64,000 bases of DNA from Brasenia schreberi (lineage: Eukaryota > Streptophyta > Magnoliopsida > Nymphaeales > Cabombaceae), in contig JAYKKT010000048.1 of the NCBI GenBank assembly GCA_036023115.1, positions 8,600,001 to 8,664,000 on the forward strand, given 5' to 3'. The position numbers were made by a program, and so were the translations under genes. Every line of letters starts with the position of its first letter. The stretch's first letter is position 1. Positions 23,086 to 34,698 of this stretch are shown here, one piece after another. The notes below the pieces were generated by a model. It did no database searches, was not told the DNA's origin, and was given only the letters and a program-made list of their open reading frames with translations.

Positions 23086-23905
23086 ATTATACATATAGTG
23101 AGAGAGAAAGAGAGAGGAGGGGGATACGGGAAAATAGAGATGTTAAAATGAGTCTGACCTGATGGATTGTGCCAGACACTTCTGACCAATTTTTGGAGTA
23201 GGGCTGAATGGCCCAAACCTAGGAGACGAGTACACATAGAGAGAAAAAGAGAATGAGAGGTGGTAGATAGTCATCATCACCTTATGTAATCAAATGAGAC
23301 GGTGGTGATTAAAATGCTCATCTTATGCCATATTTAATGTATTCTATCTATATTAAATGAAATCGGTTCTTGTAGATATTAACAAGCTGTTAGATCTCAA
23401 GAATGACACAGATCATCTAGTAGAGTTTGAGAGTGTTTAACAACTCTCAATTATATATATAATAATAAATAATCAAACCCATAAATCTACTCGAACATTA
23501 TTACCGTTTGATTAACGGTGGGAATATGAATTAAAAGTCTCATTATACTTTTGTAATGACTTTGGTTGAAAACATGCTCGAATCGCCATTGGTGAAAGGG
23601 TGCTTGTAAACAACTTTGGATAGAAGTACTTTCATAACTAGCCATTGAAAACTCTCCACCTACATTTATCTCATAATATCAATGTTAACAATCCCCTTCA
23701 AAGGTCTTTTTCATAAAGCTCTTTCTAGTAAAAATATTGCTGAGTATTTCTTCATTACAAGAACTACACTCCATGAACCTTCAAGATTAAACAATTTGGA
23801 CATGGATATGGATTTGGGTCTGCCCACCTTATCAGAAACAATGCAAGAAAACTGCACTTTGGGTACAAGTACTCTTCAAACTGTTCTCATATTCATCCAG
23901 TTAGC
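23056..23905. other. Intergenic DNA, no gene recognised
   Basis: AT-rich with a GT array near 23068-23086. No supported feature. Confidence 0.5.
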
Positions 23906-24140
23906 TAGGTGTCCCGGTTTCACCCTTTTTAAAACTGGAACTGGAACCAATTCGGAACCTGTGGTTCCTAATTGCTGGTTCTGTTTTTTATTATAATTTT
24001 TAATAAATTTTTTATAAAACCACTGGTTCCAGGCACAAACTATAACCGCTCCGGAGCCGGTGGTTAGAGAACCAAAACTATCTCTAAGCTAATTTGGTTA
24101 CGGTTTCAGGTTCCGAGCTAACCGGATCCGGACATGTCTA
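23906..24140. mobile_element. Non-autonomous hAT-like element (TAGACATG family)
   Basis: The right end reads CCGGATCCGGACATGTCTA. Its reverse complement TAGACATGTCCGGATCCGG matches the starts of related copies at 25865, 39371, 40587 and 63046. The left end TAGGTGTCCCGGTTTC is a diverged counterpart, giving roughly 235 bp with terminal inverted repeats. The interior is rich in GGTTC/GAACC subterminal words. No transposase is encoded. An 8-bp target duplication is not evident. Confidence 0.6.
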
Positions 24141-24301
24141 GGTCAAACCCTCATCCTAGAAGGAGTAGTTCAAGGTGATCTAAGTTTCTCTTTTTCTCCA
24201 ATAGTAATTCATCATATCCATCAACTCTTTTGTTCTTTATAAATCTTTTTAGCTTACCAAAACCCAGCCCTCTCAAGGACTAAGTGTGATCTGCTGTATG
24301 G

Positions 24302-24415
24302 ATTTTTTTTTGGTCACAATGTAGAGGTCAAAACCTTATTGCACACCCCGGGTATCGAACTCATGACCTTCAATTAGCGGGTCGCCCCTAGCCAGGTGAG
24401 CTATTGCTCTTTGTG
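24302..24415 (-). mobile_element. tRNA-derived SINE on the minus strand
   Basis: Read on the minus strand, it has an A-box-like TAGCTCACCTGGCTAGGGG and a B-box-like GAGTTCGATACCCGG at tRNA spacing. A short body and an A tail follow, seen as a T run at 24302-24310 on +. It differs from the pair at 14.3-14.7 kb and is probably another SINE family. Confidence 0.65.
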
Positions 24416-24710
24416 CTGCTGCTATATGGATGCTTTCTTCCCATTCCCGTCTCGTGTCTATTTTGTTTTGCTAGGGCTGAATAAATCAAACCAGCATGGT
24501 TCAATCAATTATAATAATTAGAAGAAGACACCCTTACATGATGCCCTTAATTTGTTACGCCAGTTGTCTTTGACAAGCACATAAACTATGTTGTCGATAT
24601 ACTAAAATAGGATCCCGAAACCTGGATGAGGTCTGCATCTTAGAGAATGGGCAAAAGAGTATTTCTAATAAAAAAATTGTGTTGCAAAATAAACAAGGAG
24701 AAAGTTGGTC

Positions 24711-24741
<31 letters not shown>

Positions 24742-25114
24742 TACATTGAGATAGAAAAGCTGACATAGGTATATATATTATGTATATATATGTGTGTGTG
24801 GAGAGAGAGCAATGATAGAGTTCTTTCCCAGCACCTATTCCAATATATTTTATATATATACATACATAGAGAGAGAGAGAGAAAGTGTAGTAAACATACA
24901 CATTTATATATGCTTAAATCTAATTAACATCTACACTATTCAATCGGTATAATCAATGGTGGATATTTGAATTTAAAAAGCGAAAAGTATCATTGTAGTT
25001 TTTTATATCATGCATTAAATATATTTTAAATTCAAATCTCTGTCATTGATTATACTGATTGAACAATGGATACTTTTAAATGGATTTAAGTAAAGATAGG
25101 TATGTGCATGGACT
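24416..25114. other. Intergenic DNA, no gene recognised
   Basis: It contains an AT array near 24713-24738 and GA runs near 24868-24884. Two stretches around 24920-24975 and 25020-25080 are partly complementary (ATTCAATCGGTATAATCAATGG against CCATTGTTCAATCAGTATAATCAATG-like words), a possible small foldback. Confidence 0.4.
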
Positions 25115-25115
25115 A

Positions 25116-25189
<74 letters not shown>

Positions 25190-25206
25190 GTGTGTGTGTG
25201 TGTATA
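25115..25206. repeat. Compound microsatellite (CT)n(AT)n(GT)n
   Basis: CT repeats to about 25147, AT to about 25190, GT to about 25204. Confidence 0.93.
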
Positions 25207-25725
25207 GATAGAGGGAGAGAAGGAGAGTGACTAGATCATGCTCAATCTCACAACCTATCTATCGCTTTTTGGGACGAAATAAGGTTGTCTATTATATTGT
25301 TTACTCTTATAACTTTCTAAATGACACTCGTGCCTTTGAAAACATTTTTTAGGTGAACGAAAAGATTCATTTTGGGGTTAGGCATATCACTATTAAATGC
25401 ACAATTACCTTTGTGAGAGAGTGAAATTCCCTAACCAGTGAGTTTCACCCCTATTGGACAACCTTCGATGGTATTTCATCCTACAGCTCAAATAAAGCGA
25501 ATTTGATTTGTTTTCATAAGTAAATTAATTTCATGTACATAAAGAGAAACGTTTCGTAACTAAGATGTTCCGCTTAAATGCATTCATACAATAATTTTAC
25601 AAGTACATCATTGTTTCTTTTTAGCAGTTGGAAGATATCTCTTTCTTGCCTCAAACCGTCAAGATTTGAGAGCAGGCACTCATAAAGTATCCCCACACAA
25701 AGACGCACACACACATATGTGTGTG

Positions 25726-25835
<110 letters not shown>

Positions 25836-25864
25836 ACTCACATACACAACGACATACGTAAGAC

Positions 25865-26240
25865 TAGACATAGCCGATTCCAAATGCAACTGATCCGGGT
25901 CAGAAATTGGCTGAATCGAGAACCAGGAACCATCCGGTTCGGTTCCAGTTTCATTTTTTATAAAACAGGAATCGGAACCGATGGTTCTTATCTTTTTTTT
26001 TTAAATCTAAAATTTTAACGAAATCAGAGTTTTGGTGGTTCCAAACCCAAACCAGAACTACCCCACGGTGCTGAAACCGTAAACAGAACCGGTCTCAGGC
26101 CAGTTTGGTTATGGTTCCAAGTTATGAGCTAACCAGAACTACCCCACGGTTTTGAAACCGTAAACAGAACCAGTCTCAGGCCAGTTTGGTTATGGTTCCA
26201 AGTTATGAGCTAACCAGAACTGACAATTTGGAACTATCAC
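25865..26240. mobile_element. hAT-like TAGACATG element with an internal 81-bp tandem repeat
   Basis: It starts TAGACATAGCCGATTCC, the family terminus, and contains many GGTTC/GAACC words. An 81-bp unit beginning ACCAGAACTACCCCACGG occurs at 26051-26131 and again at 26132-26212, followed by the start of a third unit. The right terminus is not preserved. Confidence 0.65.
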
Positions 26241-27043
26241 ACCTGCTTGGGTCGCGAGCACGACCAGGCCCGAGCCGATGCCACTTGACTGTTTCTCACG
26301 TGGGCATGATCGTGAGCAATAATGAAATACAATACTAATTTAATTCAACTCAAGTGAAATATCTAGCTTAAATAAATGTTTATACTAAAGTTCTAAACAA
26401 TACGGTGCGGGGCCCAGTAAACATAACCTCGAATAACAAGATTTTCTAAATCGTTTAATACTTATCGTACCATCTAAAATGAAAAAGATAGCTCTATCCA
26501 ACTGCTACTATACTCAGTGTGCCTTAGAAATGCTAGCTTATTAATGAACCCTAAAATAATAGGGTGAGCTCCTATACATAGCTTAGTACGGAGGTTAAAC
26601 ATCTTTAAATAAAATTCATACTAAAAGCATGTATTTCACAATCATTTTATAACAAATCACATTTTCATCTTTAAATCATGATATCAAATTCATATACACA
26701 CATTCACACATGTATAGACACATCATTAGTTACGATAATTACAACTCATACTGTATCTACCCCAAACGCCATAGGAGTCATTCGACCCTCCCTAACATGA
26801 CATCGGTAACCCTGTCCAAGATGGTAACCACGCCGACTCTCACGGCAGAGTATCCAGAAACATACCATGTATTCACTCCAAGTCGGATCGCTCGAGGGAC
26901 CTGTAAGTATCTAGAGACCCCACACAACCTACACAAGTACGACTCATATATTCACACATCATTACATCTTCAAAACTAATTATAGTTCATCCAATCCTAG
27001 ACTGGAATAGGAGGTTTTTGTTTGCATTAGGGCCGTGAAGTGT
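26241..27043. other. Unassigned repeat-like region
   Basis: No coding segment is recognised. The composition (stretches such as GCCATAGGAGTCATTCGACC) resembles untranslated parts of LTR elements, but I see no paired ends. Confidence 0.3.
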
Positions 27044-27659
27044 GGTTGGTTGTCACATACCTCAATTTGGCAAGAAATGGCTTCACTTGTTGAATTTTCA
27101 CAAAAAAGAATCCAGTGAAAGTTCATTTAGTTCGGTTTTCAATGCAAAGCACCACATTTGATGACGAATTTTCATTGGGTCAAGGGGGTTTGAGAGTTTA
27201 TGTTAACCAGGTTGAGTTGGGTCTTGGTCATGCTCAAAAGTCTCCATAAGATGCCATTTGTCATCGAATTTCTTTATTTTAGACTATTGCTATAAATGGG
27301 TTATAAAAAAGAAATATAAAGTCGATGGGTCTATCGACAAGTTTAAGGTGAGGTTGGTTGTCACAAGCCTCGATTTGTCAAGAAACGGTTTCACTTGCTG
27401 AATTTTCACAAAAAGAACCTAGTGAAAGTTCATTTAGTTCGGTTTTAGATGCAAAGCACCACCATTTGGTGATGAGTTTTTATTGGGTCAAGGGAGTTTG
27501 AGAGTTTCTGTTAACCGGGTTGAGTTGGGTCTTGGTCATGGTCAAGAGACTCCATACGATGCCATTTGTCATCGAATTTCTTTATTTTAGACTATTGTTG
27601 TAAATGAGTTCTAAAATTGTATATATAAAGTTGATGGGTCTATTGAAAAGTTTAAGGTG
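27044..27659 (+). repeat. Tandem duplication of a ~308-bp unit at the edge of a copia relic
   Basis: GGTTGGTTGTCAC recurs at 27044 and 27352, and two ~308-bp units run in tandem with about 90 percent identity. Each ends with copia coding sequence resembling KKKYKVDGSIDKF. The unit's first ~240 bp is not copia sequence I recognise. Confidence 0.8.
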
Positions 27660-29000
27660 ATGTTAGTTGCAAAGGGTTTTTTGTAAAAAGAGGTGATAAA
27701 CTATGTTGAGACATATTCATGTGTAGCGATATTTGCATTTATAAGGATAATCCTAGCGATATTGGCATATTATGATTTAGATTTACATTAGTTAGATGCA
27801 AAGACTACTTTTCTAAATAGAGATTTAGATAAAATCATATATATGCAACAACTCAAAGGATACAAAGTTGAAGGCCAAAAAAATAAAGTATATAGGTTGA
27901 AAAAAAATCTATAGGCCTTAAATAGTCACCTCATTAATGGTATTTGACTTTTCAAAATACCATTATTGAACTTGATCACTATGATATGTTTAGAATAGTG
28001 GGAGTCATTGTCATCTTATCATTATATGTAGATGATTATTGTTGACTAGGAAGGACAATGCGATGATTGTTAAAACTAAGTCATAGTTAAACTCAAGGTT
28101 TGAAATGAAGAATATGAGAGAAACATCCTATATCCTGGGTATAAAGATTTCTCGAGATAGAGAATCTAAACTTCTATGCCTAAGTTAGGAGAAATATATC
28201 GATTATATCCTCAAAAATTTAAGATGGGTGAATGCAAGTTTTCATATTATCTCGTTGCGAAAGGAGTTAAATTAAGTAAGACAGATTGTTTCGATAAAGA
28301 GACGATAAACCTAATGTTTCATATGCACAAGTTGTTGATAGCTTGATGTATGCTATATTATGTATAAGACCTCAATTCAGCTTTGTTGTTGGTCTTAAGA
28401 GTAAATATCAAAGTAATTTTAGATGACAAAATTGGATAGTTGTGAACAAATTCTAAGATATCTTAAAGTAACAAAAGACTTGAAATTATGTTTTCAAGCA
28501 GATGAACTAGAAGTGATAGGTTACTCAGATACTTACTTTTTTAGAAGCAAAGATGACAACAAATCAACCTCGAGACAAATATTCTTATTTGGAGGTGGAG
28601 TTATTTCTTGATCATGTAAGAAACAGGGTTGTATAATGTTGCATACATAGGAGGTTGAGTATGTGGCTTGTTGTATGGTTGCAACTAGTATTGTTTGAAA
28701 AAACCACTTTATACGTGATCTGAAGCTAGATATAGCTAATGAACCGATTGTTATTTATTATGACAACAATGCAGTTATTACTCTAATCAAGAACGAAGCT
28801 AACAACTCCAAAAGAAAGCATATAATGGTTAAATATTACTACATTCATGATATGGTTATGAGAAAGGAAATATCCACCTCATATATGCCAACTGATGATA
28901 TGTTGGCATACCCTTGACTAAAGGCATAACAGAGGATCTTTTCTCAAAGCATGTTACAAACATGGGTTTGAGATATCTTTGAATATTGTGTAGGTAAGAA
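27600..29000 (+). pseudogene. Ty1/copia reverse transcriptase/RNase H relic
   Basis: Words in broken frames follow the copia order: YVETYS, FAFIRIILA, a DVKTAFLN-like LDAKTTFLN, IYMQQ, an LSLYVDD-like box near 28020, then RNase H words such as YDNNAVI and KRKHIMVKYY, ending in SYMPTDDMLA and GITEDLFSKH near 28965. It is closely related to the nested element at 56.5-62.3 kb but lies on +. Stops and frameshifts are numerous. Gag, protease and integrase are absent, so the copy is 5'-truncated. Confidence 0.85.
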
Positions 29001-29049
29001 ATCACACAGCGAATAATGATTGCAATCATAAAATGACATGATTAGGAAA

Positions 29050-29560
29050 TTCCCACAAAAGTGAGGTAAAACCAGTATGTCAGACGATAGGATGGTCATT
29101 GTCATCATCCTCAACTGCAAAAAATGGCTACACTGGTCATCTAGCCGCTTTTTGTGGGATGGTTACAGTAACCAACGGATAAGGCACACAAAGGAAAGCC
29201 TAGCTAGGAAATCCAAGAGGATGGAGCCAGGCGATGCTCTATAAATACATAGCAGCTCATTGAATCCAATAGAAGAAAAATAAAAAGAAATCCTCTCTGA
29301 GAAATCCGGTTGTGTGAAAATGTAGAAAAATACCTATTCACTGTTTATTTTCTACCTTCCTTCTCTCTCTGGGTTTACTACCTCCGATCGACGGGAACTG
29401 GACGTTTGGCCCGTGGATGCACAGAAAAGAGTCTATCCGCTGCGTATATGGTAAGGAATCGGGCGAAGAAATAGGTAGTATCCAACGAAACTACAGAAGA
29501 TCGCCATCAGTTTTGTATTTCATTGCTACCGTATTGTTTCTATAATCATGCTCATTGTGA
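29050..29560 (+). repeat. Probable 3' LTR of the copia relic
   Basis: A purine-rich ACAAAAGTGAGG precedes this region, as expected for a polypurine tract. A promoter-like CTCTATAAATACATAG sits near 29232. The layout resembles the LTR of the nested element at 56.5 kb. Exact ends and a second LTR were not found. Confidence 0.5.
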
Positions 29561-29723
29561 ATCGTACAAGTCTTCTCAAGAAAATTACATCAGTTCATGT
29601 CATGGATCTTGATCTTTCTATGTGATTTTAATGCTTGATGTTTATGAAATGCATAATAAGCGAAGAGCTTATGTTTCTGACTTCCACTATACATGCTTCC
29701 ACGATTCTGATTTCATTAAGAAA

Positions 29724-30380
29724 AATAACCCCTACTTTTTTTTTACCAAAGGCTGGCTGATTAAAATACTTTCCTAATATTCAAGAGAGGGCAGTTGGAA
29801 ATTAAGATATCCAAATAGAACCTTATTATATATATATAGGAAAATTGGATTCTACATGTTTAGTTTACTCGTGTCCACTAAGATTATTGTAATTTATATT
29901 TTTTAAGGGTTTTAAAAAATATTAAAAAATATTATTAATATTATACTCATGCTACTCAAAATCAATATCTGAATATGAATGGATAGTATTAGTCGGGGTA
30001 GGATCTAATCATATATATATATATATATTGAGGGGTTATTTGCCCCACCTTAAAAGAATTTCTAGTCGGTCACTATGTTTTGACACCCCCACTTTTTTTT
30101 TCATGAAAGGTTGGCTGATTAGACATACTTTCCTGGTATTCAAGAGGCTGTGGTTGGAAATTAAGATATCCAAATAGAACCTTATTTTGTGTGTATATAT
30201 AGTAGAAAAATTGATTCCTACGCCCTTCCGACATGTTTAGTTTACTCATGCCCACTAAGATCATTGTAATTTATAATTTTTTAAGAGGTTTTAAAAAAAG
30301 TTTGAAAGATATTATTATTATACACATGCCAAATGTTAGTATGAATGAACAGTTTTAATGATGGGTAGGATCCAATCACT
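29724..30380. repeat. Pair of ~290-bp direct repeats
   Basis: Segments of about 29724-30010 and 30080-30380 are homologous. Shared words include GGAAATTAAGATATCCAAAT, AGAACCTTATT, CATGTTTAGTTTACTC and GTAGGATCYAATCA. The spacing is about 350 bp. It is either a local duplication or two copies of a small non-coding repeat. Confidence 0.75.
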
Positions 30381-30406
30381 ATACAAAACGGTTTTTAAGT
30401 CATATT

Positions 30407-30479
30407 GGGGATGTAGCTCAGATGGTAGAGCGCTCGCTTAGCATGCGAGAGGCACGTGGATCGATATCCTGCATCTCCA
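30407..30479 (+). tRNA. tRNA-Ala (AGC), possibly decaying
   Basis: The 73-base sequence begins GGGGATGTAGCTCAGATGG and ends ATCTCCA. The acceptor stem pairs fully (with one G-T) and the D arm is normal. The anticodon arm CTCGC TTAGCAT GCGAG gives AGC. The T arm (GTGGATCGATATCCT) has wobble and mismatch positions compared with the usual GGGGATCGATACCCC, so activity is uncertain. Confidence 0.75.
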
Positions 30480-31172
30480 TATATTTATTATAAGCATTTT
30501 ATATGCTTATATGTATATGTATTTTTACTAAATATAAATATATGTATATAATAACAACTTTTAGTTTAGTAATATAAAATATCAATCATAAGATTTTGTA
30601 TTTACGTAATATATAATGTTTTTAAATTAAAATTTTATTTTATTGGTTGAAGTGGAACGGGACGAGGCTGAGTCGTAATAAAAGAGTGCAGGTCTTATCC
30701 CCAAGAGACATAGGACGGGGTGGGATGAGGTGGGGTTTCAATCTACATCTTAGGAAGGAAAGGACTATCCTAACGATTGTTTCAATCTACATAGAGCGTG
30801 AAATAAACGTAGAAAATTGTTTACTGTCTTTTATTTGTAAAGTAAAATCCCTTTTAAGTTTTATTTTATTAATTAATTAAGACATCAAAATACAACTTTA
30901 TGGTATTTATATATAGTGAGAGAGATTGTTAAGAGAGGCATAGAAGGAAAATCATTGGGTACTTTGGTCAATTTGACTAGGGATGCTCATGGGGTAGTAG
31001 TCCTCACTCTTCACAGTGACCCTTCTCGAATGGGATGGATTTGAGCAGTGAAAATAGTAGTAAGAGTTGGGAATGAGAGTAGTGGGACAATCGCCCATGA
31101 GGATTGGGGCGAAAATAGGGACAACAGGTCTCCACCCCACGAACTCGTACGAACTCGTTCTCAATCGTACCA
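30480..31172. other. Intergenic DNA, no gene recognised
   Basis: AT-rich next to the tRNA, then less AT-rich from about 30650. The open frame at 30647-30880 has no recognisable content. Confidence 0.5.
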
Positions 31173-31187
31173 TATAGCACCTAGATA

Positions 31188-31339
31188 CCACAAAAGCGTT
31201 GGAAAGAAATAATAAAGAATGATCTAGCTTATTGTGAGTTGATTGCTAATATGGCACATGATAAGACTTTGCGGAAGCAAAGAATACATGTAGCCGACCT
31301 CGTCTAGTATGGAAAAAGGCTTTGTTGTTCTTGTTGTTG
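31188..31339 (+). mobile_element. RTE LINE 3' tail with a 15-bp target-site duplication
   Basis: Starting at CCACAAAAGCGTTGG, it matches the last 150 bases of the RTE family and ends AAAAAGGCTTTG plus TTG repeats. The exact repeat TATAGCACCTAGATA flanks it at 31173-31187 and 31340-31354. Confidence 0.93.
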
Positions 31340-31553
31340 TATAGCACCTAGATAAAAATAGGAAGAGTATTATATTATCAAGCCCAGTTAGAGTTGGGCC
31401 CTGATTGGTTATTTGCAGGGATTGGGGATGGGGTGGATCCCCAAATGGGGATGGAACACGGACTATGATCCCGCCCCATCCCGTAAACGTCACTAATTTT
31501 GAATTCAAACTATTTTAGGTTGTATATATTGAGTGCAGCCTTCATAAGAAATT

Positions 31554-31626
31554 GAGAATGTAGCTCAGATGGTAGAGAACTCGCTTAGCATGCGAGGGGA
31601 ACGGGGATCCATACCCCGCTTCTCCG
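31554..31626 (+). pseudogene. tRNA-Ala (AGC) pseudogene
   Basis: It aligns end to end with the tRNA at 30407 and keeps the anticodon arm TCGC TTAGCAT GCGA. The acceptor stem (GAGAATG against CTTCTCC) has three mismatches, the D-arm GAGCG is changed to GAGAA, and the B box reads GGATCCATACC instead of GGWTCGANNCC. Its 3' end begins the inverted-repeat arm at 31611. Confidence 0.75.
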
Positions 31627-32402
31627 AAAAACGAAAGCTTTTTACCTTCATTTTTGAGTTTTATCCGTTGAGTTGAAAGAACACAAATAGCTTCAAAATA
31701 GTAATAAGATGACTGACCTTCTTTTTGAGTTGAAAGGAAATAAACAGCCTTGCTGCATTGATCTTCGCCAAATTGGTTTTACTCAAGTCGTCAGCCTAAC
31801 TGAGCCCGAACTTAGGTCTAACGTAGATTGATGACTGACCTTCTTTTTGAGTTGAAAGGAAATAGCCTTGCTGCATTGATCAATAATCCTCGTCAAATTG
31901 GTTATACTCGAGTCGTGAGCTTAACTCAGCCCGAACTTAGGTCAGCGTGTCGTAGGCCATGCACCTTTATTTATTATCAATACAATGACATTGCTTTCTT
32001 ATTTACTCTCTTGTTTCCTTCCTTACTCCAATCAGCCTTCCCAATCATCAGTCTGAACTTAAATTTGAACCACTCCATACTTGGTGAAAGGCTTGTTAGA
32101 TTGGTTACCTCATACCGTCGGTCGCGAGTTCCGAGTAATTAGGTGATTCAAACACAGGAGTGTGACAACTTTGAACCTAAATTCGGGCTCAGTTAGGCTG
32201 ACGACTCGAGTACAACCAATTTGGCGAGAATCTTTGATCAATGCAGCAAGGCTGTTTATTTCCTATCAACTCAAAAAGAAAGTCGTCTATCTTATTACTA
32301 TTTTGAAGCTGTTTGTGTTCTTTCAACTCAAAAGGAATGTCAATCACTATTTTAGAAATCACAATGGTAAAAGCTTTCGTTTCTTGGAGAAGCGGGGTAT
32401 CG
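31611..32402. repeat. Inverted repeat with ~210-230-bp arms, one arm starting in tRNA-Ala
   Basis: Arm 1 (31611-31820) and arm 2 (32173-32402, reversed) share ATACCCCGCTTCTCC, AACGAAAGCTTTT, AGCTTCAAAATAGTAATAAG, CAGCCTTGCTGCATTGATC and CAGCCTAACTGAGCCCGAA. Part of arm 1 (from 31709) is also directly duplicated at 31831-31944. Both arms contain the 3' end of a tRNA-Ala, so a tRNA-bearing segment was duplicated in reverse. Confidence 0.85.
31945..32172. repeat. Dispersed LTR-like repeat, copy A
   Basis: It shares its layout with 39171-39370: ATTATCAATACAA, CCAATCA, CAATTATCAGT-like words, GACTTGTTAGATT-like words and TTCCGAGTAATTAGGTGATT, ending near GTGTGACA. These look like the 3' part of an LTR. 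The copy lies between the arms of the inverted repeat. Confidence 0.5.
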
Positions 32403-33565
32403 ACAAGGGACTTAGTCCCACTTAAATTATCATTCCTCTCTCTTGAGAGGTTTCACTAAATAAAGATGGTTTTCCTTCATTCTATTCATTTCCATCACTT
32501 GTCTTTGTGATGAATGAGTATGTGTGCTGCAGTTCAGTTAATCTGAGAACTGATTTTAGTTATCTTTGTCCCTTGTGTGAACTGCTTTGAGCCCTTTCGA
32601 ATGAAAGCTGTATTGGCGGACTGTGTTGCTGTTCATCCTCAAGAAACAAAAGGGATTTCCTTGCAATAACTACTGCTGATTTGTACGTTAACTTCTGCAA
32701 GTCGAAAGGTTTCCCTATGATCATTACATGTACACCAAAAGCAACAATTGGCAATCCGATCTTCACTATGAGACATTCCTATTATGCATGGATGCTCTAC
32801 ACCTTTCTAAGTTAATGACTCAAGTTCTAGAGAGACACTGGAAGTTGAGGATATTGGAGCTTGTCATAACAAGGACCAAGTACATGAAATGCACATCGAG
32901 TATCATGGATGTGAAATAACATAGAGATAAAATTTAAAAGGTGTATATCAGAAAAGGGATAATTTTAAACACTTAAGGTGGTGTTTGATGTTTCTGCAAA
33001 ATGGAGGTTGACAAAGATGCACATATAGAATTAGGCAGGTTGAATAAAATATAGTGCTTTGGATTCTCTTTGACAAGAAGACACTCTCCAGTTGAAAGAC
33101 AAGTACTAGAAAGCATTAGTATGACCAATAATTTTATACCAAATGAGGGGGAAATTCTTAAGGTTTTATAAACATTTGGGGTGGTGGCTAGATGGAGTTC
33201 CGGTGAAAAGCCATGAGAAATTAGACAGTGAACTGAACGCTTTGAAAGCAGCAAACAAAGGCCTGAACATGATGGAACAATAAAACGTGATCTTTCTCTC
33301 TTGGAGTCGAATACTAATAACACACAAGAGTGATATGCAACTAACAATTTGTCTACCCTATTCTACTCGGTGAAGGACAACGCTTAGTCTTAGTTGCATG
33401 ATAGAAGATAAACTAAAAATGGTCCGTAAGGATTTTATGCCTGCCTAGATTGGGATAAAAACTTGCTTTTGGTTTGATAGTTGCATAAGCATGTAATATT
33501 ACTTATTGATACATACTCATTTGTCATTGCTGAAAGTTCCAGTATCTTTTTTCTTTTTGGCCACT
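32403..33565. other. Intergenic DNA, no gene recognised
   Basis: Less AT-rich than its surroundings in places, with open frames at 32560-32766 (-), 32728-32919 (+) and 32973-33347 (-). None shows a domain or splice context I can support. Missing 5' exons of the PIAL-like locus could in principle lie here but were not recognised. Confidence 0.4.
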
Positions 33566-33587
33566 TCTCCTCTCTACATCTGAACAA

Positions 33588-33875
33588 ATTAGGAGTGGCA
33601 CCAATAGAGGATAAAATGAAAGAATATCGTTTAAGATGGTTTGAACATATAGAAAGAAGATCAAAAGAAGAACCTGTAAGAAGGTATGAAAAACTAAACT
33701 TGGAAAATATTAAAAGAGCTAGAGGACGACCACAAAAGTGTTGGAAAAAAACAATAAAGAATGATCTAGCTTATTGTGAGTTAACTGCTAACATAGCACA
33801 CGAAAGAGATCTGTGGAGACAAAGAATCGATGTAGCCGACCCCATCTAGTATGGGAAAAGGCTTAGTTGTTGTTG
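33588..33875 (+). mobile_element. RTE LINE 3' fragment, nearly open, with a 22-bp target-site duplication
   Basis: Open RTE C-terminal sequence reads GVAPIEDKM, EYRLRWFEHIERRS, GRPQKCWKKTIKNDLAYCEL and RQRIDVADP, then a stop and the GGCTTAG-TTG tail. Flanks at 33566-33587 and 33876-33897 agree in 21 of 22 bases (TCTCCTCTCTACAT, then TGAACAA). Its intact frame and near-perfect duplication make it one of the youngest RTE insertions here. Confidence 0.94.
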
Positions 33876-33897
33876 TCTCCTCTCTACATTTGAACAA

Positions 33898-34698
33898 TCA
33901 ATAACGCCAAGGATGTGGTTCAATTTTTTTCTCGTGGCACAAAAAGCAGCCAAATAATGAAACTTGTCCGATACAACTTGAGTGTTGGTACTGATTAATG
34001 ATATAACAGAAGGGGAGATAGTTTGTGTTTGTTCTGAAGTTCAATTGCTGGGGACCATTTTTTGTATTACATCCCTTTGTTGTCGAAAGCATCTACATGT
34101 TTCACTGTGCTGCTTCATGATGCACTAAAAAGTAATTTCAACATAAACAAGTCCCTGATAGGTTCACAGGAATCATTTATGAAAGGCATATAAGTTGAGC
34201 TTTCAGTCTTTAGTCTTTGGGAAAGTTTGAACCCTTTGAGGGTCAAGTTTCCCAATGTCTTAGAATGTATTTAAGGTTACGTGTAGAGTTAGAAACTCGA
34301 CAATGTTAGGATTCTCTGTGTGGTCTTCTTGTGTTGATTATAGGGTTGAATTTGACATTAGAAAATGACAAGGGTCTGTTTTTTTTGTTCCTAAGGTAGT
34401 GAACATTGTAACAGTCAAGTATATCCTGTTATGATGAGCAATTCGTTGCACTGTGCAGGTGAAACTTTGGGTGTGATTCATCTTGCCAAATATTTAGGTT
34501 CAGAATTTGTTTGGTTTAGGTTTAGAACATGCATATCTGCATCTACTTGCAATTGAACAGTAGTAAAAGCATCTGTGCCTTTTCATTTGTACGGCTGACA
34601 TATTTTGTAATCTTTGTCACTACTTCTTAGGGCATCTTTCCAGTTCAAAATTGTACAATGGTCTTACTCTGTTCTTTGCAATCTCATTGACTAAACAG
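33898..34698. other. Upstream flank of the PIAL-like locus
   Basis: T-rich, intron-like sequence. No exon homologous to the PIAL N-terminal half was recognised. Confidence 0.4.
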
